64,000 nucleotides of DNA from Polaribacter butkevichii (GCF_038024105.1 NZ_CP150661.1:2995001-3059000); one strand, 5' to 3'. Counted from the first letter of the stretch, positions 1-9,058 are shown. A program made the numbers and translations. The notes: generated by a model not told the origin, from the sequence alone.

Positions 1-369
1 TTAAATAATTCGGTTTCTTTTACAGAGAAATATTATATCAAAAGTTTAAGGCTTTTATCATCTTTAATTTTTGTTTTTAGTTTTGGAGTTCGTTTTTCTT
101 ATTTGGTAAATCATCATTTTAATTTTGATTTAATGAAGTATCGAATTTATTGGTCTGTTGGACCTTTTGGTTTTGGGAAATGGCAAGACTTTAAAAAATT
201 AGACAGAGTTTCTACGTTTTTAAATAAAAGAAAAGAATGCGAAGTTAATATTTGGGATGTTAAAAATAAAAGATATAGAATTGCCGTTTTTGATGAAATT
301 GATAATGCTGTTATTTATGGTAGAGATTTAGCCAAAAACTTAGAAATTAAATTTTTAGAAAGAAATTAA
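1..369 (+). CDS. Hypothetical protein, 5' end outside the window
   Basis: The frame is open from the first base of the window to the TAA at 367-369, so this is the C-terminal 122 residues of a longer protein. The visible part has one hydrophobic stretch (about residues 18-36) followed by a soluble, Lys/Phe/Trp-rich tail with the pieces YWSVGPFGFGKW and IYGRDLA. I do not recognise the family. The gene ends 4 bp before the ATG of the MutS-like ATPase, so the two are probably co-transcribed. A TTG at 103 could be read as a start, but the open frame upstream of it and the membrane-like segment it would remove make truncation by the window edge more likely. Confidence 0.55.
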   Translation, partial: LNNSVSFTEKYYIKSLRLLSSLIFVFSFGVRFSYLVNHHFNFDLMKYRIYWSVGPFGFGKWQDFKKLDRVSTFLNKRKECEVNIWDVKNKRYRIAVFDEIDNAVIYGRDLAKNLEIKFLERN

Positions 370-373
370 AAGA

Positions 374-2143
374 ATGAAAACCCCTGTAGATTTTTATAGT
401 CAAGAAAAGTTAGCATTAGAAAAAGAAGCAACCATTTTAAAACGTAAATCGGTAAACTTAAGTGTTTTTAGATTTGCTGTTTTTTTAACAACATGCTTTC
501 TAGTGTATCTAACTTTTGGTAGTTATCCGGATGTTTTTATCATCGCTTTTTTAGGGATTTTATTATTTGGTTTTTTGGTAGTAAAACAGGTTATTTTACA
601 GAGAAAACGAGCTATTGTTAAAGCTAAGGTTAACATTAATAATACAGAACTAGAGGTTTTAAATAGAAATTTTCATCATTTAGAATCTGGAGAGGAATTT
701 GTAAACCCAACGCATTATTATAGTAATGATATCGATTTGTTTGGTGTTGGTTCGTTTTTTCAATTTGCAAATAGAACGGTTACAAATGAAGGGAAAAAAC
801 TGCTTGCAAATACGTTTACAGAAAACAAAACAGACGGAATTGTAGAGAAACAAAATACGATTAAAGAATTAGCTACAAAAGTAACTTGGAGGCAGCATTT
901 TTCTGCTTTGGCAAGTTTAATAACCACAAAAGATACGTCTGGTTTTATTGTAAATTGGATTCAGAATTATACAGCAGTTTTACCTGCTTTTTTAAAGGGA
1001 GTACAAATTGGTTTTTCGGTAGTTTCTTTAGTTTTAATTAGTTTAATTTCTTTTGGATTTGTTTCGTTTACTTATTTAATTCTTTGGTTTTTTGTTGGAC
1101 TATTTATCACAGCAGCATTTGTTAAAAAAACAAGTAATTTATATACGGATACTGATAAAGTAAGAGAAACTTTTAAGCAATATCACGTATTGTTAAATGA
1201 AATTGAAAACGAAAAATTTACTTCTAAAGTTTTAGTAGAAAAACAAGCAATTATTAATTCGGAGAGTAAAAAAGCTTCTACAATTTTTAAAGAGTTTTCT
1301 AAAGTTTTAGATGGATTTGACCAACGTAATAATATTTTAATTTCTGTTGTTGGTAATGGACTTTTTTTATCTGAAATCTTTAATGCTTGCAGAGTAGAAA
1401 AATGGATTACTACCTACAAGCACACGGTAGAAAAATGGTTTTCTGTGGTGGCTTTTTTTGATGCTCAGAATTCTTTAGCAAACTTTCATTTTAACCACAC
1501 AAAGTTTGTGTTTCCAGAAATTACTGCTGAAAAGGGAGTTATAGCATCTACTAATTTAGGACATCCTTTATTAAAGGTTGATAAAAGAATTGACAACGAT
1601 TTTACTATTGATAAAGAACAATTTTTTATTGTTACTGGTGCAAACATGGCTGGAAAAAGTACTTTTTTAAGAACTATTTCTTTATCTATTGTAATGGCAA
1701 ATTGTGGTTTGCCCGTGTGTGCAGAAAGTTTTAAATATGCGCCCATAAAATTGATTACAAGTATGCGAACTACAGATTCTTTAACTGAAGATGAATCGTA
1801 TTTTTATTCTGAATTAAAGCGTTTAAAGTTTATTGTTGATGAAATTAAAACAACAGATTATTTTATCATTTTAGATGAGATTTTAAAAGGAACTAACAGT
1901 AAAGACAAAGCAATTGGTTCTAAAAAGTTTGTAGAGAAATTGACAAAATCTAAGTCAACTGGAATTATTGCAACACACGATGTTAGTTTATGTGAACTAG
2001 AAAATGAGTTTACTGGTATTAAAAACTATTATTTTGATGCAGAAATTATAGATGATGAATTGCATTTCGATTACACCTTAAAAAACGGAATTTGTAAAAA
2101 CATGAATGCTTCTTTCTTGTTGCAGAAAATGGAAATTGTTTAG
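374..2143 (+). CDS. MutS-family ATPase with membrane segments
   Basis: This 589-aa protein carries the MutS domain V ATPase at its C-terminus. The Walker A motif GANMAGKST is near residue 421, the Walker B/D-loop ILDEILKGTN near 496, and the switch histidine motif ATHD follows. The N-terminal mismatch-binding domains of MutS1 are absent. In their place are two hydrophobic segments near residues 30-75 and two more near 208-250, so the protein is probably anchored in the inner membrane with a cytosolic ATPase. Such MutS-like proteins are common in Bacteroidota, but their role is not established and mismatch repair should not be assumed. It follows the upstream gene by 4 bp. Confidence 0.85.
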   Translation: MKTPVDFYSQEKLALEKEATILKRKSVNLSVFRFAVFLTTCFLVYLTFGSYPDVFIIAFLGILLFGFLVVKQVILQRKRAIVKAKVNINNTELEVLNRNFHHLESGEEFVNPTHYYSNDIDLFGVGSFFQFANRTVTNEGKKLLANTFTENKTDGIVEKQNTIKELATKVTWRQHFSALASLITTKDTSGFIVNWIQNYTAVLPAFLKGVQIGFSVVSLVLISLISFGFVSFTYLILWFFVGLFITAAFVKKTSNLYTDTDKVRETFKQYHVLLNEIENEKFTSKVLVEKQAIINSESKKASTIFKEFSKVLDGFDQRNNILISVVGNGLFLSEIFNACRVEKWITTYKHTVEKWFSVVAFFDAQNSLANFHFNHTKFVFPEITAEKGVIASTNLGHPLLKVDKRIDNDFTIDKEQFFIVTGANMAGKSTFLRTISLSIVMANCGLPVCAESFKYAPIKLITSMRTTDSLTEDESYFYSELKRLKFIVDEIKTTDYFIILDEILKGTNSKDKAIGSKKFVEKLTKSKSTGIIATHDVSLCELENEFTGIKNYYFDAEIIDDELHFDYTLKNGICKNMNASFLLQKMEIV

Positions 2144-2152
2144 GACTGAGCT

Positions 2153-2367
2153 CTATTTGTCATTTCTGCCTGCACAGGAATCTATAAGTAAGGTTGTTTA
2201 CAATCCTTTAAAAGGTAAAGGTGAAAGTAGTTAGCAAACAAGCCTAAACTTTGTGTTTTAAATTAGTGTCATTGCGAGGCACGAAGCAATCTGTTTCTAA
2301 TTATGAGATTGCCACAGTTTACAAAAAAGTAAACTTCGCAATGACACAAACAGATTTCTTAGGGTTT
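2153..2367. repeat. Composite repeat unit 1 (family A + spacer + family C)
   Basis: First copy of a 215-bp composite repeat. It begins with a family A palindrome (2158-2189, TCATTTCTGCC...CAGGAATC), continues through a variable A/T-rich spacer, and ends with a family C inverted repeat (2268-2345) whose termini are GTCATTGCGA and TCGCAATGAC. The same order recurs 256 bp downstream. Together with the unit at 2409 and the elements to 2765 it fills most of the 633-bp gap between two convergent genes. I see no credible protein gene in the gap. Confidence 0.85.
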
Positions 2368-2408
2368 AAGTTGTTTACTAGTTTTTTTTATAAAATAATA
2401 AGTAAATT

Positions 2409-2623
2409 CTATTTGTCATTCCTGCGTAGGCAGGAATCTATAAGTAATCTTGTTTATAATCTTTTAATAAATCAAGATTAAAGTAGTTAACAAACAAGCC
2501 TAAACTTTGTGTTTTAAAAGTGTGTCATTGCGAGGCATGAACCAATCTCTTGTTTTGTTAGCGATTGCCACAGTTTACAAAAAAGTAAACTTCGCAATGA
2601 CACAAAGCGCACTGTTAGGTTTC
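2409..2623. repeat. Composite repeat unit 2 (tandem copy of unit 1)
   Basis: Second copy of the 215-bp composite unit, offset by exactly 256 bp. Family A is at 2414-2445 and family C at 2524-2601. The palindromic parts and the stretch AACAAGCCTAAACTTTG are nearly identical to unit 1. The A-C spacer and the family C loop have diverged, as expected if the stems are conserved more than the loops. Confidence 0.85.
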
Positions 2624-2650
2624 TAATTGTTTTAGTAAACTTATGTATAG

Positions 2651-2673
2651 ATTTCTGCCTGCGCAGGAATGAC
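2651..2673. repeat. Family A palindrome, inverted copy
   Basis: TTCTGCCTGCGCAGGAATGA is the reverse complement of the family A core (TCATTCCTGCGCAGGCAG...). It is the third family A copy in this gap, in opposite orientation to the two in the tandem units. Confidence 0.75.
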
Positions 2674-2681
2674 AGAGTGCT

Positions 2682-2765
2682 TGCAAACAAGTTTAGCCCT
2701 GATTGAAACGACATCCTTTTTGCTTTTTCTGCAAAAAGATACAGTGGAAAGCAGGAAATAGCTTC
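2682..2765 (-). repeat. Family D hairpin repeat, copy 1 (minus orientation)
   Basis: On the minus strand this reads GAAGCTATTTCCTGCTTTCC, then a stem ATCTTTTTGC / GCAAAAAGGAT, then CAATCAGGGCTAAA. The outer arms can pair as AGC + CCTG with CAGG + GCT, leaving TATTT bulged. It abuts the 3' end of mfd, between convergent genes. Related copies are at 25500, 29271, 49039 and 58713. Confidence 0.8.
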
Positions 2766-2776
2766 TAAAAATAAAT

Positions 2777-5700
2777 CTAAACTTTTTGTAAGACGCCCAA
2801 TGCGGTTTTTACAGTATCAATTCTTATAAAAGTGATTAATAAACGAATTCCGTTTTTGCTTTCTTTCTCTTTCATTACGCAACTTTTAGGGTTTAGTTGC
2901 ACGTATTTTAGCATTCTTGTAAACGCATCTGTGTGATAAAAATCGCTTTGTTGATTCGCTACAAAATAGCCCATCATTCTTTTTTGTTTTAGAATCACTT
3001 TTTCTAAACCAAGCTCTTTGGCTAACCATTTTATACGAACAGAATCTAATAAATCTTCTACCTGCGTAGGGATTTCGCCAAAACGATCTATAATTTCAGT
3101 TTCGAAAACCTGTAATTCTTCTTCAGATTTTAGCTCACCTAATTTATTATACAAAGCCAATCTTTCTGTAATAGAGTTGATGTAATCATCTGGGAATAAA
3201 ATCTCGAAATCAGTATCAATTGTAACCTCTTTTACGTATTCTTTTGGTTTAGAATTATCTGTAGGATACAACTCTTTAAACTCGTTTTCTTTCAGTTCTT
3301 CGATGGCTTCTTGTAGTATTTTCTGATAAGTGTCAAACCCAATATCATTGATAAAACCACTTTGTTCGCCACCTAATAAATCTCCAGCTCCACGAATTTC
3401 TAAATCTTTCATGGCAATGTTAATTCCGCTTCCTAAATCTGAAAATAATACCAAGGCTTCTATACGTTTTCTGGCATCATCCGTCATCATGTGATACGGA
3501 GGTGTTATAAAATAACAGAAGGCTTTTTTGTTAGAACGACCAACTCTACCACGCATTTGGTGTAAATCTGACAAACCGAAGTTATTGGCATTATTAATAA
3601 AAATAGTATTGGCATTTGGTACATCTAAACCACTTTCTATAATGGTTGTAGAAACTAAAACATCAAAATCTCCGTTCATAAAACGCAGCATCAATTCTTC
3701 TAGTTTTTTACCTTCCATTTGTCCGTGACCAATACCCACTTTTGCATTGGGCACCAAACGCTGAATTAAACCAGCCACTTCTTTAATATTCTCTATTCTA
3801 TTATGGATAAAGAAAATTTGTCCTCCTCTAGAAATCTCGTAAGCAATAGCGTCTCGTACCGTTTCCTCAGAAAAACGGATGACATTACTTTCTATAGGAT
3901 GTCTGTTTGGTGGTGGCGTTTTTATAACCGATAAATCTCTTGCGGCCATTAAACTAAACTGCAATGTTCTAGGAATTGGAGTTGCGGTTAAGGTTAACGT
4001 GTCTACATTTTCTTTTAACGTTTTTAATTTATCTTTTACTGCAACACCAAATTTTTGCTCCTCATCGATAACTAATAAACCTAAATCTTTAAACTGTAAA
4101 CGTTTATTGGTAAGTTGATGTGTACCGATAATAATATCTACAGAACCATCATTTACGCCATTTATTGCTTCTGTTTTTTGTTTTGCTGTTCTAAAACGAT
4201 TCAGGTAATCGATTCTAACCGGAAAATCTTTTAAACGCTCGGTAAAAGTTTTATAATGCTGAAAAGCAAGTATGGTTGTTGGTACTAAAATTGCAACTTG
4301 TTTACCGTTATCTACGGCTTTAAAAGCTGCTCTTACGGCAACTTCTGTTTTACCGAAACCAACATCACCACAAACCAAACGGTCCATAGGTTGTTCTTTT
4401 TCCATATCTTGTTTTACGGCTTGTGTTGCTGTAAATTGATCTGGCGTATCTTCATACATAAAACTACCTTCTAACTCATGTTGAATGTGAGTATCTGGTC
4501 CAAAAGAAAATCCTTTTTGGAGTTTTCTTTTGGCGTATAATTGAATTAAATTAAAGGCAACATGTTTAACTCGGGCTTTTGTTTTTTGTTTAATTTTTTT
4601 CCAAGCACCAGAACCTAATTTGTATATTTTAGGTGCTTTACCATCTTTTCCATTAAATTTAGAAATCTTGTGAAGCGAGTGAATACTTACATATAAAATA
4701 TCTCTTTCTCCATAGACCAATTTAATAGCTTCTTGCTTTTTACCTTGAACATCAATTTTTTGTAAACCACCAAATTTTCCAATTCCATGATCCATGTGCG
4801 TTACATAATCGCCAATTTCTAGTTTGTTTAAATCTTGAAGCGTTATGGCTTGTTTTTTTGCGTATCCGTTTTTTAATCTGAATTTATGATAACGTTCAAA
4901 AATTTCATGATCGGTGTAACAAACCAACCTATTATCTACATCTACAAAACCTTGGTATAAAGGAAAAACAACGGTTTCGTAATGAACTTCTTGTTCTGCA
5001 TCATCAAAAATATCGTGAAAACGTTTTGCTTGTTGATCGTTGGCACAAAATATATAACTGGTAAATTTTGCTTTGTGATACTCTTCTAAATTATCAATTA
5101 ATAAATTGAATTGTTTATTAAAAGAAGGTTGTGCTATGGTGTTGAATTTAATTTCTGGTAAATCTACCTGCAAGGTTTTAGAAATCTTGTAGGTATTCGT
5201 GTTCCCGAAATTCACCAACGTAAAATCTTGTAATTGATTTTTTATAAAATTACCATCACAAAATAGTTCACTTGGTTTTGCGTGTTTTATTTCTTTGGAT
5301 AAACTAAGAAAAGCTTCTTCTGCTTTTTGATAAAACTTATCTAGATTACCAACTAATAAGTCGGTGTTTTTTGTAAAAATGACTGTTTTTGAAGAGATGT
5401 ATTTTAGAAAACTCTCTCTATTTTCTTCCAATGTTTTGTTTTCTACATTGGGCATTATAGAAATTTTCTTCAGTTTTTCTTTAGAAAGTTGTGTTTCTAC
5501 ATCAAAAGAACGAATACTATCTATTTCATCACCAAAAAATTCTACTCGATAAGGTTCATCATTAGAAAAAGAAAACACATCTATAATTCCTCCACGTACA
5601 GAAAAATCTCCAGGTTCTGTAACAAAATCTACCCGTTTAAATTTGTATTCGAATAACACTTCGTTAACAAAATCTAGTGATAAACTCTCACCAACAGCTA

Positions 5701-6133
5701 CTTTTAAAGTATTTTTTTCTAATTCTTTTTTGGTAACCACTTTTTCGAATAAAGCAGTAGGGTATGTAACAATTACAGCGGGTTTTTTACGAGAATTAAT
5801 TCGGTTTAAAACCTCTGATCTTAATAAAACATTGGCATTGTCTGTTTCTTCTATTTGGTAAGGTCTTCTGTATGATCCTGGGTAAAAAAGCACATTTTTT
5901 TCACCTAACAATTGTTCTAAATCGTTAAGGTAATAAGCTGCTTCTTCCTTGTCATTAAAAATTAAAAGATAAGGTTTGTCTGCCTTTTTAAAAGTTTCTG
6001 AAATAACAAAAGACAACGAAGAACCCACCAAATTCGATATTTGAAAATGGTTTTTGTCTTGTTGAAGTTGGTTAATTATTAGCGAAACATTCGCAGTGTC
6101 TTGGTATTGGTTTACAATGTTTTGGATACTCAA
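2777..6133 (-). CDS. mfd: Transcription-repair coupling factor Mfd
   Basis: At 1118 aa the protein has the full Mfd layout. A UvrB-like N-terminal module occupies about residues 1-420. An RNA polymerase-interacting CarD-like domain follows (GDYVTHMDHGIGKF near 445). The RecG-like translocase has Walker A GDVGFGKTE near 594, the DEEQ box and TATPIPRT, and the C-terminal TRCF domain comes last. Mfd displaces RNA polymerase stalled at DNA lesions and recruits UvrA. The start is a TTG (no nearby ATG gives a better N-terminus), with a TATCTTTG promoter box 17 nt upstream. The 3' end faces the repeat-filled gap. Confidence 0.97.
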   Translation of the reverse strand: MSIQNIVNQYQDTANVSLIINQLQQDKNHFQISNLVGSSLSFVISETFKKADKPYLLIFNDKEEAAYYLNDLEQLLGEKNVLFYPGSYRRPYQIEETDNANVLLRSEVLNRINSRKKPAVIVTYPTALFEKVVTKKELEKNTLKVAVGESLSLDFVNEVLFEYKFKRVDFVTEPGDFSVRGGIIDVFSFSNDEPYRVEFFGDEIDSIRSFDVETQLSKEKLKKISIMPNVENKTLEENRESFLKYISSKTVIFTKNTDLLVGNLDKFYQKAEEAFLSLSKEIKHAKPSELFCDGNFIKNQLQDFTLVNFGNTNTYKISKTLQVDLPEIKFNTIAQPSFNKQFNLLIDNLEEYHKAKFTSYIFCANDQQAKRFHDIFDDAEQEVHYETVVFPLYQGFVDVDNRLVCYTDHEIFERYHKFRLKNGYAKKQAITLQDLNKLEIGDYVTHMDHGIGKFGGLQKIDVQGKKQEAIKLVYGERDILYVSIHSLHKISKFNGKDGKAPKIYKLGSGAWKKIKQKTKARVKHVAFNLIQLYAKRKLQKGFSFGPDTHIQHELEGSFMYEDTPDQFTATQAVKQDMEKEQPMDRLVCGDVGFGKTEVAVRAAFKAVDNGKQVAILVPTTILAFQHYKTFTERLKDFPVRIDYLNRFRTAKQKTEAINGVNDGSVDIIIGTHQLTNKRLQFKDLGLLVIDEEQKFGVAVKDKLKTLKENVDTLTLTATPIPRTLQFSLMAARDLSVIKTPPPNRHPIESNVIRFSEETVRDAIAYEISRGGQIFFIHNRIENIKEVAGLIQRLVPNAKVGIGHGQMEGKKLEELMLRFMNGDFDVLVSTTIIESGLDVPNANTIFINNANNFGLSDLHQMRGRVGRSNKKAFCYFITPPYHMMTDDARKRIEALVLFSDLGSGINIAMKDLEIRGAGDLLGGEQSGFINDIGFDTYQKILQEAIEELKENEFKELYPTDNSKPKEYVKEVTIDTDFEILFPDDYINSITERLALYNKLGELKSEEELQVFETEIIDRFGEIPTQVEDLLDSVRIKWLAKELGLEKVILKQKRMMGYFVANQQSDFYHTDAFTRMLKYVQLNPKSCVMKEKESKNGIRLLITFIRIDTVKTALGVLQKV

Positions 6134-6149
6134 CCTGAAATATTTTATT

Positions 6150-6157
6150 CAAAGATA
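6150..6157 (-). promoter_or_regulatory. Putative mfd promoter -7 box
   Basis: On the minus strand the sequence is TATCTTTG, an exact match to the Bacteroidota TAnnTTTG box, 17 nt upstream of the mfd start. I see no clear -33 TTG. It suggests that mfd can be transcribed independently of the upstream thioredoxin-like gene. Confidence 0.55.
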
Positions 6158-6235
6158 TTAATTTGAGTTTATTAAATATAAAATGTTGTATAACTATTTT
6201 ATGAAACCTTAGTCTTGAGGTGATTGAAAAAGATA

Positions 6236-6730
6236 CTAATTATAAGTTTTCTTTTGTATTGACTTAATGTATTTATTGATAATAGATTTCAATTTTTTAT
6301 TATTTATATAACCATTTTTTTGTAGTTCAATTTCCAATTTAGAATTCATTAGAATTGTTGTGGGATAACTAATTCTATTCTTAATGGATGCTAATTCGTT
6401 TGCAAGTTGATGAATTCCTGTGTTTATGCCTGTTGGTTTGTATTTAAATGTTTTGTTTAAAAATGTAATGTCTTTCTTTTCCTCTGCATTTAGTTTTATA
6501 AAATAAAAGCTTTTATTTAAAATTTCAATCACTTCTTTGTTTTCGAAGGTGTTTTTTTTCATTGCATAACAAAACTTACACCAATCTGTATAAATGAAAA
6601 CTACCATTGGTTTTGGATTTTGTTGATGTAGTATTTCTACTTCCTCAAAAGAATAAACGTTCAGTTCTTTCTTTTGAGATTGAATTGTAAGACAAACAAA
6701 TAAAATAATAATGGTTATATGTTTTTTCAT
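6236..6730 (-). CDS. Exported thioredoxin-like protein
   Basis: A 164-aa protein with an N-terminal signal sequence (KKHITIIILFVCLTIQS) and a thioredoxin fold of the Thioredoxin_7/DUF255 type. The redox motif DWCKFC is near residue 51 and a cis-proline segment ISYPTTILMN near 119. The signal places it in the periplasm. It begins 9 bp after the end of the TonB-receptor gene, so the two almost certainly share a transcript and its client may be that receptor or its cargo. I chose the ATG at 6730; a TTG one codon upstream is the alternative. The specific substrate cannot be told from sequence. Confidence 0.85.
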   Translation of the reverse strand: MKKHITIIILFVCLTIQSQKKELNVYSFEEVEILHQQNPKPMVVFIYTDWCKFCYAMKKNTFENKEVIEILNKSFYFIKLNAEEKKDITFLNKTFKYKPTGINTGIHQLANELASIKNRISYPTTILMNSKLEIELQKNGYINNKKLKSIINKYIKSIQKKTYN

Positions 6731-6739
6731 CAATAAGGA

Positions 6740-8983
6740 TTAAAATATTGTATAACGTACGCCTAAAAAGGCTCTAATACCTTGGTTAGAGGCATATACA
6801 TAACTTGGGTCGAAAGCTAATTCTGGGTTTTGTTCTGTGTCAATTCCTTTATCAAAAGGATTTCTAGAATTGTTTATGCTGTTATCTGCTGGTGTAAAAT
6901 TTAAAAGGTTTTTTACGCCTCCATAAACTTCCCAACTATTATTAAAGTTTTTAGTTAATTGCAGGTTTTGAATACTGTACCAAGGAGAGTATTCATCTCT
7001 TGTATCATTTTTTCCTAATAAAGGTAATCGCATTGGTCCGTATACGTTTCCTGTATAATCTATTGTAAAATTATGATGTAACTTGTAAGAAATAGACCAA
7101 ACTCCACTAAAGCTTTCTGTAAGTAATTGCCTTGTTTTAATATCGTTTTCTGTTATGGAAACATCCATTAAAGTAGCACCTAAATTAATAGCTAATCCAT
7201 TTGTAAATGTAATGTCTGTATTTAACGAAACACCTTTAGAAACAGAATACCCATCTAGATTTGCATAGATAATTTTATTAGAATCTGTTTCGTAATCAGG
7301 TAAAATTCTATTATTAAAATACGTGTAAAAAGCACTCGCATCTAAGGTGATAAATGAATTTTCTGTGTTTATTTTTTTAACGTAGTTGATGTTTGCATTC
7401 CAAGAAGTCTCAGGATCTAATTCTCCATCAAATTCTACTTCTCTTGCACCTGTTAAAGCAGCATGGTCTTCTGTGAAAACATTGGCAACTCTAAAACCGT
7501 TACCAACACTAAGTCTAATAATATCAGCATTATTTTTAGAATTCCATTTGTAATTTACTCTCGGAGAAAAAATGCTACCATGCAAACTATTATAATCCCA
7601 TCTTGCACCAACAAGTAATTTGTTTTGTTTGTTTAGGCTTATTTCATCCTGAAGAAATACACCTGGTAAATGAGTTACAGAAGCTTTATTTGTAATTCCG
7701 TCTTCTTCAAAAGTAGCAAAAGTATTATCATCATAAAAAGTATATCTATAAGCAACACCTAATAGTAAATCGTGTTTTTCTTTAATTTGCTTGTTGTATA
7801 CAAACTGACCAAAAGCAATTAATTGTTCAGCGTCATAAGCATCGGTTCCATAAAAAGAATCTTGATAATGTCCGTTTGCACTAAATTGAAAATTAATGTT
7901 TTCTGATGTAGGCAATTCATAGGTTCCAAAAGTTTCCCATCTATTTGTGTAAATACTTTCGCCGTATTTTATATCTGTTCCTCTAAACTCCTTTTCCCAA
8001 TCCATTTCGCCACCCCAACGATCTTCATAAACATATCTACCAGCAATTGTAAATACTTTATTACTTTCTCTCTCAATATTTATTTTATTAAACAGTGATA
8101 TTCTATTTTGAAGTGTTAAATCTGTAAAACCGTCATCATTATTATCAATTCTATTCTGATAATTAAAATAATTAACACCTAAAAGTCCTTGTACTTTTTC
8201 TGATACTTTGTAGCGTAAACCAATATCTGTATTTATTTCTCCCCAAGAACTAGCAAAAACATCTGTTGTTAATGCAGGCGAGTTAGAAGGTTTTTTGGTG
8301 ATGATATTTATAATTCCACCTACTGCTTCAGAACCATATAATGTAGATGCTGGTCCTTTAACAATTTCTACTCTTTCTATTAATGCTTGCGGAATTCCGG
8401 TTAACCCGTAAACGGTAGACAATCCACTAACAATTGGCATTCCATCAATTAAAACAAAAGTATAAGGGCCTTCTAAGCCGTTAATATGAATATCTCCCGT
8501 ATTACAAACATTACAGTTTAATTGCGGCCTAACTCCGTTTACATTCTGTAAAGATTCAAAAATAGAAGGCGTTGGGTTTTTCTTAAAAAAAGTTTTACTA
8601 TAAACCTCTATAGGGACAGAACTGTTAGATTTTGTAACTGGTTTTAAAGTGCCAGAAATAACAATTTCATCTAAAGAACTATCTTCTACTAAAGAGAAGT
8701 TCTGAGTAATTTTTTGATTTTCATCAATAGATATTTTAATAGATTTAGTTTTATAACCAATACTACTTGCAACAAGAGTATAATCTCCTTTTGGAATGTT
8801 TTTTAGTTGATAAAAACCTTTTTCGTCAGAAGCTGCTCCGATTTTAGTCTTTTTTAAATAAACATTTACAAAAGGCACTACATCTGAGTTGTTATAGATT
8901 TGTCCAGAGATAGCATTTTTTTGAGAAAATATAGAATTTATGCTGATAAAAGCAATAAACATAAAAAATCTTTTTAGCTTCAT
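6740..8983 (-). CDS. TonB-dependent outer-membrane receptor, metal-uptake locus
   Basis: A 747-aa receptor with, in order: a signal peptide (about residues 1-20); a carboxypeptidase-like regulatory domain (about 24-105) with the pieces SGQIYNNSDVVPFVNVYLKK and GDYTLVASSIGYKTK; a plug domain with VLIDGMPIV and VEIVKGPASTLYGSEAVGG; and a 22-strand-type barrel ending in aromatic Phe (YTIF). The plug contains a CxxC motif (NCNVCNTGD, near residue 157), unusual for a standard plug. It is divergent from a DtxR/FeoA/FeoB operon across 100 bp holding a palindromic operator candidate, so a role in metal (Fe or Mn) or metal-complex uptake is likely. The cargo is not identifiable. Confidence 0.92.
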   Translation of the reverse strand: MKLKRFFMFIAFISINSIFSQKNAISGQIYNNSDVVPFVNVYLKKTKIGAASDEKGFYQLKNIPKGDYTLVASSIGYKTKSIKISIDENQKITQNFSLVEDSSLDEIVISGTLKPVTKSNSSVPIEVYSKTFFKKNPTPSIFESLQNVNGVRPQLNCNVCNTGDIHINGLEGPYTFVLIDGMPIVSGLSTVYGLTGIPQALIERVEIVKGPASTLYGSEAVGGIINIITKKPSNSPALTTDVFASSWGEINTDIGLRYKVSEKVQGLLGVNYFNYQNRIDNNDDGFTDLTLQNRISLFNKINIERESNKVFTIAGRYVYEDRWGGEMDWEKEFRGTDIKYGESIYTNRWETFGTYELPTSENINFQFSANGHYQDSFYGTDAYDAEQLIAFGQFVYNKQIKEKHDLLLGVAYRYTFYDDNTFATFEEDGITNKASVTHLPGVFLQDEISLNKQNKLLVGARWDYNSLHGSIFSPRVNYKWNSKNNADIIRLSVGNGFRVANVFTEDHAALTGAREVEFDGELDPETSWNANINYVKKINTENSFITLDASAFYTYFNNRILPDYETDSNKIIYANLDGYSVSKGVSLNTDITFTNGLAINLGATLMDVSITENDIKTRQLLTESFSGVWSISYKLHHNFTIDYTGNVYGPMRLPLLGKNDTRDEYSPWYSIQNLQLTKNFNNSWEVYGGVKNLLNFTPADNSINNSRNPFDKGIDTEQNPELAFDPSYVYASNQGIRAFLGVRYTIF

Positions 8984-9000
8984 TTTATAAATATTTTTGA

Positions 9001-9008
9001 CAAATATA
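9001..9008 (-). promoter_or_regulatory. Promoter -7 box for the TonB receptor operon
   Basis: On the minus strand the sequence is TATATTTG, a full TAnnTTTG match, 18 nt upstream of the receptor ATG. Its upstream side is occupied by the palindrome at 9015-9034, so a bound regulator would block RNA polymerase. Confidence 0.65.
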
Positions 9009-9014
9009 ATTTAA

Positions 9015-9034
9015 TTTTTAGATAAGACTAAAAA
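9015..9034. promoter_or_regulatory. Candidate DtxR-family operator
   Basis: TTTTTAG-ATAAGA-CTAAAAA is a perfect 7-bp inverted repeat with a 6-bp centre, 20 bp in all. Size and TTAG...CTAA half-sites resemble DtxR/MntR-type operators. It lies between two divergent TAnnTTTG boxes, immediately upstream of the gene for a DtxR-family regulator. Binding is inferred, not shown. Confidence 0.6.
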
Positions 9035-9058
9035 TATATTTATTAAAATTAAAAAGAC

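Noticed and set aside
2251..2714. Short open frames in the gap between the MutS-like gene and mfd
   Set aside because: They run through palindromic repeats on both strands, have no promoter of their own and show no protein-like composition.
2153..2765. CRISPR array
   Set aside because: There are only two long copies with diverged spacers of repeat-like character, and no regular short repeat-spacer pattern or cas gene. These are dispersed palindromes.
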